64,000 nucleotides of DNA from Sphingomonas endophytica (GTDB lineage: Bacteria; Pseudomonadota; Alphaproteobacteria; Sphingomonadales; Sphingomonadaceae). The notes below the pieces were generated by a model. That model was not told the origin of the DNA. It was given only the letters and a program-made list of their open reading frames with translations, and did not search any database. The first letter of the stretch is position 1. Every line of letters starts with the position of its first letter. Location: NCBI RefSeq assembly GCF_014199415.1, contig NZ_JACIJN010000001.1, positions 526,641 to 590,640 on the forward strand, written 5' to 3'. Positions 7,513 to 15,918 of this stretch are shown piece by piece. Both the position numbers and the translations under genes were made by a program.

Positions 7513-8718
7513 ATGGCGACCGCTCCGAACGACGCGACCGAGCCGACTTTGGTGCTCACCCCGCCCGATCCGGTGCCCGAGGTCCGCGCCGAAAAGGCCG
7601 CCGGGCTGGTGCCGGTCGACGACACCAAGCGCAGCGAGCTGGAGCGACGCGTCGACGCGTTCGTCGAGCAACTCGTCAACGAGGACGTCAACTCGCCCGA
7701 ATTCGGCAAGCGCGTCGATGCGATCACCGCGATGGGGCAGAAGGAGATTCGCGACGCCGCCGGCCAGTCGAACCGCTTCCTCGACCGTCCGGTGCGGGCG
7801 ATGGATCAGGAGGCCGGGGTCGGCAAGGACCTCGCCGAGCTGCGCCGGGTCGTCGAGGACCTCGATCCCGGCAAGCGCGGCAAGCTGACCACGCCGCAAA
7901 AGTTGTTCGGGGTGATTCCGTTCGGCAACAAGGTCCGCAACTATTTCGACGGCTACAAATCGTCGCAGACGCATATCGCCTCGATCCTGAAGAGCCTGGG
8001 CAGCGGCAAGGACGAGCTGCTGATGGACAATGCCGCGATCGATACCGAGCGCGCCAACCTGTGGTCGGCGATGGGGCGGCTGGAGCAGATGATCCATCTG
8101 TCGCGCACGATGGACGCGCGGCTGGAGGACAAGGCCAACGAGCTGGACCATATCGATCCGGCCAAGGCCAAGGCGATCCGCGAGAGCGCCTTGTTCTACG
8201 CGCGGCAGCGCACGCAGGACCTGCTGACGCAGATGGCGGTGACGGTGCAGGGCTATCTGGCGCTCGATCTGGTCAAGAAGAACAATGTCGAGCTGATCAA
8301 GGGCGTCGATCGCGCGAGCACCACGACGGTCGCGGCGCTGCGCACCGCGGTGACGGTCGCGCAGGCGCTGACCAACCAGAAACTGGTGCTGGAGCAGATC
8401 ACGCAGCTCAACACCACCACGGCCGGACTGATCGATTCGACCGGTAACCTGCTGCGCCAGAACACTGCACGCATCCATGAGCAGGCGGCGGCGTCGACGA
8501 TCCCGATGGAGACGCTGCAACGCGCGTTCCAGAACATCTATGACACGATGGATGCGATCGACACGTTCAAGCTGAAGGCGCTCGACACGATGAAGGTGAC
8601 GGTCGACACGCTCGGCAACGAGGTCGAGAAGTCGCGCGGCTATATCGCGCGCGCCGAGGGCGCGACGCAGAACCGCGTCGCGGGCGGGGCCGAGCAGTTC
8701 AAGCTGGAGTCGCTGTGA
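7513..8718 (+). CDS. telA: TelA/KlaA-family toxic anion resistance protein
   Basis: About 400 residues, matching the TelA family linked to tellurite and toxic-anion resistance. Family-typical segments are present in order: GFDxY-like helices, the FGVIPFGNKVRNYFDGYKSSQTHI block and the conserved VKKNNVELIKGVDRASTTT followed by AQALTNQKLVLEQITQLN. The protein is largely alpha-helical and has no signal peptide. ATG 7513 was chosen because an AAGGA motif lies 11 bp upstream; GTG 7507 is equally possible, and GTG 7453 lies right after the palindrome and has no Shine-Dalgarno. The xpaC-like gene overlaps its stop by 4 bp, as in YaaN-XpaC pairs elsewhere. Confidence 0.9.
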   Translation: MATAPNDATEPTLVLTPPDPVPEVRAEKAAGLVPVDDTKRSELERRVDAFVEQLVNEDVNSPEFGKRVDAITAMGQKEIRDAAGQSNRFLDRPVRAMDQEAGVGKDLAELRRVVEDLDPGKRGKLTTPQKLFGVIPFGNKVRNYFDGYKSSQTHIASILKSLGSGKDELLMDNAAIDTERANLWSAMGRLEQMIHLSRTMDARLEDKANELDHIDPAKAKAIRESALFYARQRTQDLLTQMAVTVQGYLALDLVKKNNVELIKGVDRASTTTVAALRTAVTVAQALTNQKLVLEQITQLNTTTAGLIDSTGNLLRQNTARIHEQAAASTIPMETLQRAFQNIYDTMDAIDTFKLKALDTMKVTVDTLGNEVEKSRGYIARAEGATQNRVAGGAEQFKLESL

Positions 8719-9413
8719 CAGACGTCGACGACGCGATCGCGGTCGCGCAGGTTGCGCGCGAGCGGCGGCGCGGCGGCGCGGTGATCCCGCTCCAGCGCCG
8801 CCCGCGGCGCGGGCGCGGCGGGCGGCGCAAGCGCGCGGCGGTGGTGGCGATCGGCGCGGGGCTGGTCCTGACCGTTGCGATGCTGATGGGGCTCGGCGCG
8901 TTCGGGATGGTCGCGGTGGCGGCGCTGATCGCGGCGCTGACGCTGCTGGTGCTGTTCGCGCCCGCCACCCCGGTGCCAACCCCCGAGCGGATCGTTAAGT
9001 CGGAAGTGAAGGCGGTGCCCGCGCAGGCGGCGCGCTGGCTTGACGCGCGACGCGCGGCGCTGCCCGCGCCGGCGGCGGGGGTGCTCGACCAGCTCGACGT
9101 GCGGCTCGACACGCTGGGCGTGCAGGTCGCAACACTCGACGAGGACAGCCCGCTGACCGCCGAGCTGCGGCGGCTGGTCGGCGAGCAACTGCCGGGCTTC
9201 GTGGAGGATTACGCACGTGTGCCCCCGGCGATGCGCAGCACGCCGCGCAACGGGATGACCCCGGACCAGCAACTCATCGAAGGGCTCGGCGTGATCGAAC
9301 GAGAGCTGGGCGAGATCAGCGAGCGGCTGGCGCAGGGCGATCTCGACGCGCTGGAGACCAAGCGGCGCTATCTGCAGGTCAAATACGAGGAAGATGCGGC
9401 GCCGGGGGAGTGA
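8715..9413 (+). CDS. XpaC-like membrane protein (5-bromo-4-chloroindolyl phosphate hydrolysis family)
   Basis: 232 residues with an Arg-rich N-terminus, two adjacent membrane spans at about residues 40-82, then a helical cytoplasmic domain. It overlaps telA by the GTGA quartet and must be translationally coupled to it. TelA and XpaC-type proteins are recurrent neighbours in bacteria, and this pairing is the main reason for the call. The precise biochemical function of the family is unsettled despite its name. No catalytic motif is obvious. Confidence 0.7.
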   Translation: MTDVDDAIAVAQVARERRRGGAVIPLQRRPRRGRGGRRKRAAVVAIGAGLVLTVAMLMGLGAFGMVAVAALIAALTLLVLFAPATPVPTPERIVKSEVKAVPAQAARWLDARRAALPAPAAGVLDQLDVRLDTLGVQVATLDEDSPLTAELRRLVGEQLPGFVEDYARVPPAMRSTPRNGMTPDQQLIEGLGVIERELGEISERLAQGDLDALETKRRYLQVKYEEDAAPGE

Positions 9414-9466
9414 TCATCCCCTGTCGTCGCGGGATCACGCTTTTTCTATGCGGTAATCAAAGAGCG

Positions 9467-9494
9467 GTGCCCCGGATCGAGTCCGGGGCGACGG
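9467..9494. repeat. Dispersed palindrome, family E
   Basis: A gccccggatc-gagtccggggc hairpin (10-bp arms). Other copies are near 40363, 54856 and 63849, with a diverged one at 26946. It lies between the xpaC-like gene and the tRNA. Confidence 0.7.
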
Positions 9495-9571
9495 GGTTGA
9501 AGGATCGGCAGGCCCCCTTGATCCGCCACCGGACGGCTGTATGGAAGGCGCTCCGGCGGGAACACCGCATC

Positions 9572-9647
9572 GGGCGCTTAGCTCAGCTGGTAGAGCGGCT
9601 CGTTTACACCGAGTAGGTCGGCGGTTCGAACCCGTCAGCGCCCACCA
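9572..9647 (+). tRNA. tRNA-Val (anticodon UAC)
   Basis: 76 nt including encoded CCA. Acceptor GGGCGCT pairs with AGCGCCC. The D-arm GCTC/GAGC, the anticodon stem GCTCG/CGAGT with loop TTTACAC (anticodon TAC) and the T-arm GGCGG-TTCGAAC-CCGTC all fold correctly. Position 8 is T. It lies 5 bp from the stop codon of a convergent gene. Confidence 0.98.
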
Positions 9648-9652
9648 TCCCC

Positions 9653-10573
9653 TCACACGAACGGCAACCGCGCCTCGGCCAGCGTCGCCACGTAGCGGTG
9701 CATCGCATCGCTCGCCGCGTCGGTAAGCGCCACGAAGGCGCGGCGGCCGTCTTCCGGGTCCGGCGCACGGACGAGCAACCGCGCGGCGGTCAGCTTGCCG
9801 ATCCAGCGCAACGCGGTAGTCGGCGCCACCGCGGCGGCGATGCACAGGCTCGACACCGAGACGCGTGCGCCCTCCAGCTGCGCGGCGAACAGGTCGAGCA
9901 GCATGTCCCACGCCGGGTCCTCGAACAGCCCGTCACCGAAGAAGCGATCGCGCAGCCGCCGCGCGCGCAGCACGTCGCGTACGGTCGACGCGGTGATGAC
10001 GCTCTTCGCGGGGGCCGGCGCGAAGGCGCGGTGATGGTCCTCGGCACGCCCGCCACCGGTCTCGCCGGTAAGCCGCGCCAGCAGCTCGGCGATGCGCGCG
10101 ACATCGGCGCTGAGCCGCGCGAGTTCCTCGCGCTGGCCATCGGCCGCGCGCACCACGCCCGCGCCGCTCGCCGCCACGACCGCCAGCGTGCCGATCCACT
10201 CGGCCTGATCGGGGGCGCAGAGCAGATGCACCTCGTCAGCGGCATCGCCGAGCGCGGCGATCACCAGATCGATCTGCGCCACGCCCATCGCGACGACGCA
10301 CCGCCACGCCTGCGCCTGCGCGAGCATCGCGACGATCGCGGCCACGTCATGCGCCAGTTCGTCGGGCGCACCGTCGAGATCGAACACCGCGACCGGCACG
10401 GGGTCAGGCAGCGCGGCCAGCGCCGTGGGCGCGTCGTGCAGCGCGATATGCGCGTTCAGCGCACCGCCGATCAGCGCGATCGCCTCCTGCGCGGCCGCAC
10501 CGCCGCGCGCATCCATCGACGCGAGCACGAACGGGGTCGTGCGCGCGCCGGCAAAGCCGAACGGGGTCGCCAT
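9653..10573 (-). CDS. Winged-helix (MarR-like) protein at the end of the pnt operon
   Basis: 306 residues. The C-terminal third (about residues 210-300) is a MarR/winged-helix region: ARVSVSSLCIAAAVAPTTALRWIGKLTAARLLVRAPDPEDGRRAFVALT, with recognition helix then a wing containing DPEDGRR. The N-terminal 180 residues resemble a Rossmann- or receiver-like alpha/beta domain (PVPVAVFDLDG..., VVAMGVAQIDLVIAAL) but lack a conserved phosphoacceptor. It starts 3 bp after the pntB stop codon, so it is almost certainly co-transcribed with pnt. It may link transhydrogenase expression to a signal; the regulatory target is unknown. Confidence 0.65.
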   Translation of the reverse strand: MATPFGFAGARTTPFVLASMDARGGAAAQEAIALIGGALNAHIALHDAPTALAALPDPVPVAVFDLDGAPDELAHDVAAIVAMLAQAQAWRCVVAMGVAQIDLVIAALGDAADEVHLLCAPDQAEWIGTLAVVAASGAGVVRAADGQREELARLSADVARIAELLARLTGETGGGRAEDHHRAFAPAPAKSVITASTVRDVLRARRLRDRFFGDGLFEDPAWDMLLDLFAAQLEGARVSVSSLCIAAAVAPTTALRWIGKLTAARLLVRAPDPEDGRRAFVALTDAASDAMHRYVATLAEARLPFV

Positions 10574-10576
10574 GGC

Positions 10577-12067
10577 TCAGTCGAGCGCCTTGACGATTTC
10601 CTCGACCATCTTCTTCGCGTCGGCCAGCAGCATCATGGTATTGTCCCTGTAGAAAACGTCGTTGTCGACGCCGGCATAGCCGACCCCGCCCATCGAACGT
10701 TTCACGAACAGCACCGTTTTGGCCTTTTCGACGTCGAGCACCGGCATGCCGTAGATCGGCGAGGTCTTGTCGGTCTTCGCCGCCGGGTTGGTGACGTCGT
10801 TGGCGCCGATCACGAACGCGACGTCGGTCTGCGCGAACTCGGAGTTGATGTCCTCCAGCTCGAACACCTCGTCGTAGGGAACGTTCGCTTCGGCCAGCAA
10901 CACGTTCATATGCCCCGGCATCCGCCCCGCCACCGGATGGATCGCATATTTGACGCGCACGCCTTCGGCCTTCAATTTGTCGGCCATTTCACGCAGCACG
11001 TGCTGCGCCTGCGCGACCGCCATGCCATAGCCGGGGACGATGATGACCTGCTCGGCCTGGCTCATCAGGAAGGCGGCATCCTCGGCCGAACCGCGCTTCC
11101 ACGGTCGATCCGTTTTGGCGGCACTTGCCCCGCCGCCGCCCGCCTCGGCGCCGAACCCGCCCGCGATCACGCTGACGAAGCTGCGGTTCATCGCGCGGCA
11201 CATGATGTAGCTGAGAATCGCGCCCGACGAGCCGACCAAGGCGCCAGTGATGATCATCGCGCTGTTGTGGAGCGTGAAGCCCATCGCCGCCGCCGCCCAG
11301 CCCGAATAGCTGTTGAGCATCGACACCACGACCGGCATGTCCGCGCCGCCGATCGGGACGATCAGCAGGAAGCCGATCGCGAAGCTGAGCGCGGTGATCG
11401 TCCAGAACACCCACGGGCTCTGGTCGAGCGTGAAATAGGCCACCAGCACGACGATCGCGGCGAGCACGCCGAGGTTAATGACGTGGCGCGCGGGCAGCAG
11501 GATCGGCGCGCCGCCCATGTTGCCGTTGAGCTTGAGGAAGGCGATCACCGAACCGGAGAAGGTGATCGCGCCGATCGCGACGCCCAGCCCCATCTCGATG
11601 CGGCTGACCGGGTTGATGAGCGCGACCGCGCCATCGGGGGTGAGCACCGGCAGTGCGATCCCGAACGCGACCGGGTTGAGGTACGCGGCGGCGGCTACCA
11701 GCACCGCGGCGAGCCCGACGAGGCTGTGGAAGGCGGCGACGAGCTGCGGCATCGCGGTCATCGCGATGCGCCGCGCGGTGGTCAGCCCGATCGCCGCGCC
11801 TATCGCGATCGCGGCGACGATCTCGAACACCGCGACGGTGTCGATCGCCGAGAGCAGCGCCGCATAATCATAGCCTTCGACCAGGACGGTGATCGTCGGC
11901 ACGTGCGTGACGAGCGTCGTCAGCACCGCGATGCCCATGCCGATCATGCCGAAGCGGTTGCCGCGCTGGCTGGTGGTCGGGCTCGACAGGCCACGCAAGG
12001 CGAGGATGAAGCACACGCCCGCGACGAGGTACGCGAAGGCGACCCATGGATTGACGGCGTGTGGCAC
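10577..12067 (-). CDS. pntB: NAD(P) transhydrogenase subunit beta
   Basis: 496 residues, slightly longer than the usual 460-470. Inner-membrane subunit that carries the NADP(H)-binding domain III and part of the proton channel. There are about nine membrane spans in the first 280 residues, then the soluble domain with VPGYGMAVAQAQ (nucleotide-binding), HPVAGRMPGHMNVLLAEA, GANDVTNPAA and KRSMGGVGYAGVDN, all hallmark segments. The start is GTG at 12067 with GGAG about 10 bp upstream. It is separated from pntAB by a 216-bp palindromic repeat cluster, unusual inside an operon. Confidence 0.96.
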   Translation of the reverse strand: MPHAVNPWVAFAYLVAGVCFILALRGLSSPTTSQRGNRFGMIGMGIAVLTTLVTHVPTITVLVEGYDYAALLSAIDTVAVFEIVAAIAIGAAIGLTTARRIAMTAMPQLVAAFHSLVGLAAVLVAAAAYLNPVAFGIALPVLTPDGAVALINPVSRIEMGLGVAIGAITFSGSVIAFLKLNGNMGGAPILLPARHVINLGVLAAIVVLVAYFTLDQSPWVFWTITALSFAIGFLLIVPIGGADMPVVVSMLNSYSGWAAAAMGFTLHNSAMIITGALVGSSGAILSYIMCRAMNRSFVSVIAGGFGAEAGGGGASAAKTDRPWKRGSAEDAAFLMSQAEQVIIVPGYGMAVAQAQHVLREMADKLKAEGVRVKYAIHPVAGRMPGHMNVLLAEANVPYDEVFELEDINSEFAQTDVAFVIGANDVTNPAAKTDKTSPIYGMPVLDVEKAKTVLFVKRSMGGVGYAGVDNDVFYRDNTMMLLADAKKMVEEIVKALD

Positions 12068-12074
12068 TAGGCTC

Positions 12075-12283
12075 TGCTCCCCCCGCTCTACGTCGCCCCC
12101 GCAAAGGCGGGGGCCTGTGTCTCTCCGGAGGGCGATGCTCCCCCCGCTCTACGTCGCCCCTGCGCAGGCGGGGGCCTATGTCTGTCTCGTACTTCGAGCG
12201 GTCTGGCACATGGATCGCGTGTCTGTGTCAGACCCTGTTCTTCCACTCGACAGCCATGGCCCCCTGCCTTCGCGGGGGCGACG
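12075..12283. repeat. Family C repeat cluster with a 61-bp-period tandem duplication, inside the pnt operon
   Basis: Positions 12075-12122 and 12136-12183 are near-identical (44 of 48 bases). Each copy contains the tgctcccccc stretch that, on the leftward strand, is the pntB Shine-Dalgarno region plus half of a family C palindrome. A third, inverted palindrome copy (ccccctgccttcgcgggggcgacgg) is at about 12260-12283, right after the pntAB stop. Confidence 0.8.
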
Positions 12284-12284
12284 G

Positions 12285-12578
12285 TCACTTGGCCGCCGGC
12301 CGCTCCTTCTTCTTGTACATCGCCAGCATCCGCTGCGTGACCGCGAAGCCGCCGAAGATGTTGATGCTCGCCAGCACGACCGCCAGCAGCCCCAGCCACT
12401 TGCCGCCGATGCTGCCCGCCGCCGCGCTGGCGATCAGCGCGCCGACGATGATGACGCTGGAGATGGCGTTGGTCACCGCCATCAACGGCGTGTGCAGCGC
12501 GGGGGTCACCGACCAGACGACATAATAGCCGACGAAACACGCCAGCACGAAGATCGACAGGATCGCGATGAAGTCCAT
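12285..12578 (-). CDS. pntAB: NAD(P) transhydrogenase subunit alpha part 2
   Basis: 97 residues with three membrane spans, the usual size of the separately encoded membrane part of the alpha subunit in alphaproteobacteria. The conserved segment SVTPALHTPLMAVTNAISSVIIVGAL forms the core of the proton channel with PntB. The start MDFIAIL at 12578 is preceded by an AAGGGGG motif. It lies between the periplasmic-protein gene and pntB on the same strand. Confidence 0.96.
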   Translation of the reverse strand: MDFIAILSIFVLACFVGYYVVWSVTPALHTPLMAVTNAISSVIIVGALIASAAAGSIGGKWLGLLAVVLASINIFGGFAVTQRMLAMYKKKERPAAK

Positions 12579-12592
12579 GCTGCCCCCTTCTT

Positions 12593-13075
12593 TCAGCGCG
12601 GCGCCGCGACGGTACGGTCGCGCAGCGCCACCATCTCGGCGAAGATCCGGTCGCCCTCGGTGAAGATCTCGGTGCGGTCGCGCCTGGCCTCGGCCGCGAC
12701 CAGCCGCGCCGCCTCGCGCTCGGCGCGGCGGCGCTGCGTCGCGGTGCGCGGCGGCGGCGGTGCGACCGCCGGCACCGCCACGGCGCGCTGGCAGTCGTAG
12801 ACGGTTCTGCGATCGTGCTTCTCGCGATCCGACACCGCGCGCGCATAGATGCCCGCCAGCTTCGTGCCCTGCAACGACTCGACGAAGGCGGCGTCGCGCG
12901 CGGCATGCTGCGCGCGATAGGCGTTGATGACCTCCGGGTCGCAATGCGGCACGACGAACATCTGGTAGCGATCGACGAGATCGTAGAACGCCTGACGATC
13001 GGCCTTGTCGGGCACGGCCGCGGTGGCCGTCGTCGCCAGCAGCAGCCCGGCCAGCGCCCCCCAGCCGCGCCTCAC
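12593..13075 (-). CDS. Exported protein of unknown function between pntAA and pntAB
   Basis: 160 residues with an N-terminal signal peptide (MRRGWGALAGLLLATTATA, cut near residue 19). The mature part has two cysteines (HCDPEV and YDCQRA), a proline stretch and a long Arg/Ala/Glu-rich helix. I do not recognise a family. It starts at GTG, overlapping the pntAA stop codon by the GTGA quartet, and ends 14 bp before pntAB, so it is an integral member of the operon. A role in assembling or modulating the transhydrogenase at the periplasmic face is only a guess from position. Confidence 0.6.
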   Translation of the reverse strand: MRRGWGALAGLLLATTATAAVPDKADRQAFYDLVDRYQMFVVPHCDPEVINAYRAQHAARDAAFVESLQGTKLAGIYARAVSDREKHDRRTVYDCQRAVAVPAVAPPPPRTATQRRRAEREAARLVAAEARRDRTEIFTEGDRIFAEMVALRDRTVAAPR

Positions 13076-14205
13076 GACAGCAGCCGCGCGTTGACGACCT
13101 TCCCGTCGCGGGTCAGCCGGATCGCGTCGCCGATCTCGGCGTCGAGCACCGGCCGCCCCTGTTCCTTGTCCCAGAAGGTCGAGAGGAAATTGTAGAGGTT
13201 GCGCGAGAACAGCGCCGAGGCGTCGGCGGGCAAGCGGCCCGCGACGTTGCAGTGCCCGACGATCTTGACGCCGTGGCGCTCGACCACCTCGCCCGCGACC
13301 GCACCCTCGACATTGCCGCCCTGCTCGACCGCGAGATCGACGACCACCGAGCCGGGGCGCATCGACGCAAGCTGCGCGTCGCTGACCAGCCGCGGCGCGG
13401 GACGGCCGGGGATCAGCGCCGTGGTGATGACGATATCCTGCTTCGCGATGTGCGCCGACACCAGCTCGGCCTGCGCCGCCTGATATTCGGGCGACATTTC
13501 CCCGGCATAGCCGCCCGAGCCCTCACCCTCGATCCCGGCGACGTTCTCGACGAAGATCGGCTTGGCGCCGAGCGACTGGATCTGCTCCTTGGTCGCCGAG
13601 CGGACGTCGGTGGCCGAGACCTGTGCCCCGAGTCGCCGCGCGGTGGCGATCGCCTGCAACCCGGCGACGCCGACGCCCATCACGAACACGCGCGCGGCGC
13701 TGACCGTGCCTGCGGCGGTCATCATCATCGGAAAGGCGCGGCCATATTCGGCGGCGGCGTCGAGCACCGACTTGTAACCGGCGAGGTTCGATTGCGACGA
13801 CAGGATGTCCATCGACTGCGCGCGCGTGATGCGCGGCATGAACTCCATCGCCAGCGCCTCAAGCCCGGCGGCGGCATAGCCGTCGACCCGCGCGCGCCCA
13901 TGCTCGCCGGCTCCAAACGGATTGAGCCCCGCGACCACCCACGCGCCCGGTGCGACCCCGGCGAGCGATGCCGGGTCCGGCCCCTGGACGCCCAGTACGA
14001 TATCGGCGCCGGCCAGCGTGGCGGCGCGGTCGCCGATCGTGGCGCCGGCGGCGGCATAATCGGCATCGGCGAAGGACGCGGCGGCCCCTGCCCCCGCCTC
14101 GACCGCCAGCGCCGCCCCGAGAGCGATGAACTTCTTCACCGTCTCCGGCGTGGCGGCGACGCGACGCTCGCCGGCTGCCTGTTCCCGAACGACCGCGATC
14201 TTCAC
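13072..14205 (-). CDS. pntAA: NAD(P) transhydrogenase subunit alpha part 1
   Basis: 377 residues from a GTG start, which matches the usual size of the NAD(H)-binding domain I subunit. Family segments: VKIAVVREQAAGERRVAATPETVKKF at the N-terminus, the AQSMDILSSQSNLAGYKSV loop, GVGVAGLQAIATARRLGA (NAD-binding glycine motif), and DLAVEQGGNVEG. The enzyme transfers hydride between NADH and NADP+ coupled to proton entry, supplying NADPH. GTG 14205 was preferred over the upstream start because it opens directly at the conserved VKIAVVRE strand and lies 7 bp after the subunit IV-like gene. Confidence 0.95.
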   Translation of the reverse strand: MKIAVVREQAAGERRVAATPETVKKFIALGAALAVEAGAGAAASFADADYAAAGATIGDRAATLAGADIVLGVQGPDPASLAGVAPGAWVVAGLNPFGAGEHGRARVDGYAAAGLEALAMEFMPRITRAQSMDILSSQSNLAGYKSVLDAAAEYGRAFPMMMTAAGTVSAARVFVMGVGVAGLQAIATARRLGAQVSATDVRSATKEQIQSLGAKPIFVENVAGIEGEGSGGYAGEMSPEYQAAQAELVSAHIAKQDIVITTALIPGRPAPRLVSDAQLASMRPGSVVVDLAVEQGGNVEGAVAGEVVERHGVKIVGHCNVAGRLPADASALFSRNLYNFLSTFWDKEQGRPVLDAEIGDAIRLTRDGKVVNARLLS

Positions 14206-14212
14206 CGTGCGA

Positions 14213-14335
14213 CTACGAGATGAGCCAGATGACGAGGAATGCGAGCAGGAAACAGGCCACCGCCCCATATTTGAGCAGACCGATCATGCTCGTATAGGTT
14301 GCCTCATGCACCTTCAGATCGGCAGGTTCGGCCAT
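14213..14335 (-). CDS. aa3-type cytochrome c oxidase subunit IV-like protein
   Basis: A 40-residue single-span protein. A short soluble N-terminus (MAEPADLKVHEATYTSMIGLLKYG) precedes one membrane helix (AVACFLLAFLVIWLI). The HEATYxxMI...KYG pattern is the signature of the small bacterial aa3 oxidase subunit IV family found in alphaproteobacteria. The ATG at 14335 is preceded by AGAGGA. It is the first gene of the pnt operon, an odd place for an oxidase subunit since no other cox gene is in the window. It may stabilise aa3 oxidase or have a role of its own with transhydrogenase. Confidence 0.85.
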   Translation of the reverse strand: MAEPADLKVHEATYTSMIGLLKYGAVACFLLAFLVIWLIS

Positions 14336-14471
14336 GATGATCCTCTTCACCTTGAACGGTGGCTGAGACACTAGTTAAGCAATCAGCAACAGGCAATATG
14401 GTGATCGCTTTATGACTGTCCGGTTTAAGTCCCCCTTTACTCAAGGGCGCTAGGGCAGCATCGGACGAAAC

Positions 14472-15899
14472 ATGGGGCCGGGCCAGACTATGACGCGCAA
14501 CGGACAACGTCTGCTGATGCTGATCGACGCCGAAGCCGCGCAGCGGCGCGTGGTCGCGACGATCGCCGCGCGCGGTGGCTGGCGGACGATCATGGCCGAG
14601 GACGCCGCCGGCGCGCTGGCGACGCTGGCCACCGAGGACGGAATGCAGCTCGATGCGATCCTGCTCCACCACGCCGAGGCGGATGTCGAACCTGCGCCGG
14701 TCATCACGCAATTGCGCGCCTACCGCCCGCAGCTGCCGATCCTGCTGCTGACCGCGCACGCCTCGGTCGCCAGCGCGGTCGAGGCGATGCGCGCCGGCGC
14801 GACCGATTATCTCAGCAAGCCGCTCGCCCCCGAACGGCTGCTCCACGCGCTGGAGGCGGCGGTGGGCGCGTCCGCCGGGGGCGAGCTGCGCCCGCTGACC
14901 GAGAAGATCCCGGCAATGCTCGGCTTCGACGAGATCGTCGGCACCGCCCCCGATTTCCGCGCCGCGCTGTCGATCGCCGCCAAGGCGGCGCGCGCGCGGG
15001 TCGCGGTGCTGATCGAGGGCGAGAGCGGCGTCGGCAAGGAAGTGGTCGCCGAGGCGATCCACGCCGCCTCGCCGCGCAACACGCTGGAGCGCGTCACCGT
15101 CAATTGCAGCGCCGTGCCGGCCAACACAATTTCGAGCGAATTGTTCGGGCACGAGCCGGGTGCGTTCGCGGGCGCGTTCGAGCGGCGGCAGGGCCGCTTC
15201 GTCGCCGCGCACGGCGGGACGCTGTTCCTCGACGAGGTCGATTGCCTGCCGCTCGATGCGCAGGCGCTGCTGATGCGCGTGCTCCAGAGCGGCGAAGTGC
15301 TGCCGCTCGGCGCGCGGCATGCGCAGGCGGTCGACGTGCGCGTGATCGCCGCCACCAACAAGCGGCTCGCCGACGAGGTTGCGGCGGGTCGGTTCCGCGA
15401 GGACCTGTTCTTCCGCCTCAACGCCGTCACCGTGCCGATCCCGCCGCTGCGCGAGCGCGCCAGCGACATCCCCGCGCTCGCGCGCCATTTGCTGGAGCGG
15501 ATCGCGCGCCAGCCCGGACTGCGCCAGCTCGGGATCAGCGACGATGCGCTGACGCTGTTGATGCTCTACGACTGGCCGGGCAACGTCCGCCAGCTGCAGA
15601 ACGCGCTCTTCCGCGCCGCGGTGCTGTGCGAGGGCGACACGCTGACCCGCGCCGACTTCCCGCAGATCGCGGCGCTGGGCAGCCGCCCCGCCCCGCGCAC
15701 GCGCGGCGAGATGCCGGGGGTGGCGCTGTTCGGACCGGACGGCCATCTGCGCCCGCTCGATGAAATCGAATCGGACATCATCCGGCTGGCGATCGGCCAT
15801 TATCGCGGCCGCATGACCGAGGTCGCGCGTCGGCTGGGGATCGGGCGGTCGACGCTGTACCGCAAGCTCAACGAACTGGGGATCGACACCGCCGCCTGA
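14472..15899 (+). CDS. NtrC-like AAA+ activator with degenerate receiver and GAFAGA motif
   Basis: 475 residues: receiver-like domain (8-130), AAA+ domain (about 155-385) and Fis-type helix-turn-helix (430-473, AIGHYRGRMTEVARRLGIGRSTLYRKL). In the receiver the usual phospho-Asp is replaced by His (AILLHHAEAD) and the acidic pocket is reduced to one Asp, though LLTAH and SKPL remain. Walker A is GESGVGKE and Walker B FLDEVD is intact. The sigma54-contact loop reads GAFAGA, losing the threonine of GAFTGA. It should bind DNA and ATP, but phosphorylation control is doubtful and sigma54 activation questionable. It is divergent from the pnt operon across a 136-bp gap. Confidence 0.88.
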   Translation: MGPGQTMTRNGQRLLMLIDAEAAQRRVVATIAARGGWRTIMAEDAAGALATLATEDGMQLDAILLHHAEADVEPAPVITQLRAYRPQLPILLLTAHASVASAVEAMRAGATDYLSKPLAPERLLHALEAAVGASAGGELRPLTEKIPAMLGFDEIVGTAPDFRAALSIAAKAARARVAVLIEGESGVGKEVVAEAIHAASPRNTLERVTVNCSAVPANTISSELFGHEPGAFAGAFERRQGRFVAAHGGTLFLDEVDCLPLDAQALLMRVLQSGEVLPLGARHAQAVDVRVIAATNKRLADEVAAGRFREDLFFRLNAVTVPIPPLRERASDIPALARHLLERIARQPGLRQLGISDDALTLLMLYDWPGNVRQLQNALFRAAVLCEGDTLTRADFPQIAALGSRPAPRTRGEMPGVALFGPDGHLRPLDEIESDIIRLAIGHYRGRMTEVARRLGIGRSTLYRKLNELGIDTAA

Positions 15900-15918
15900 C
15901 GACGGCACGATCACGGGC

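Noticed and set aside
9698..12070. 790-codon + strand frame opposite pntB and the winged-helix gene
   Set aside because: His/Arg/Asp-rich antisense shadow; the minus strand has clear PntB.
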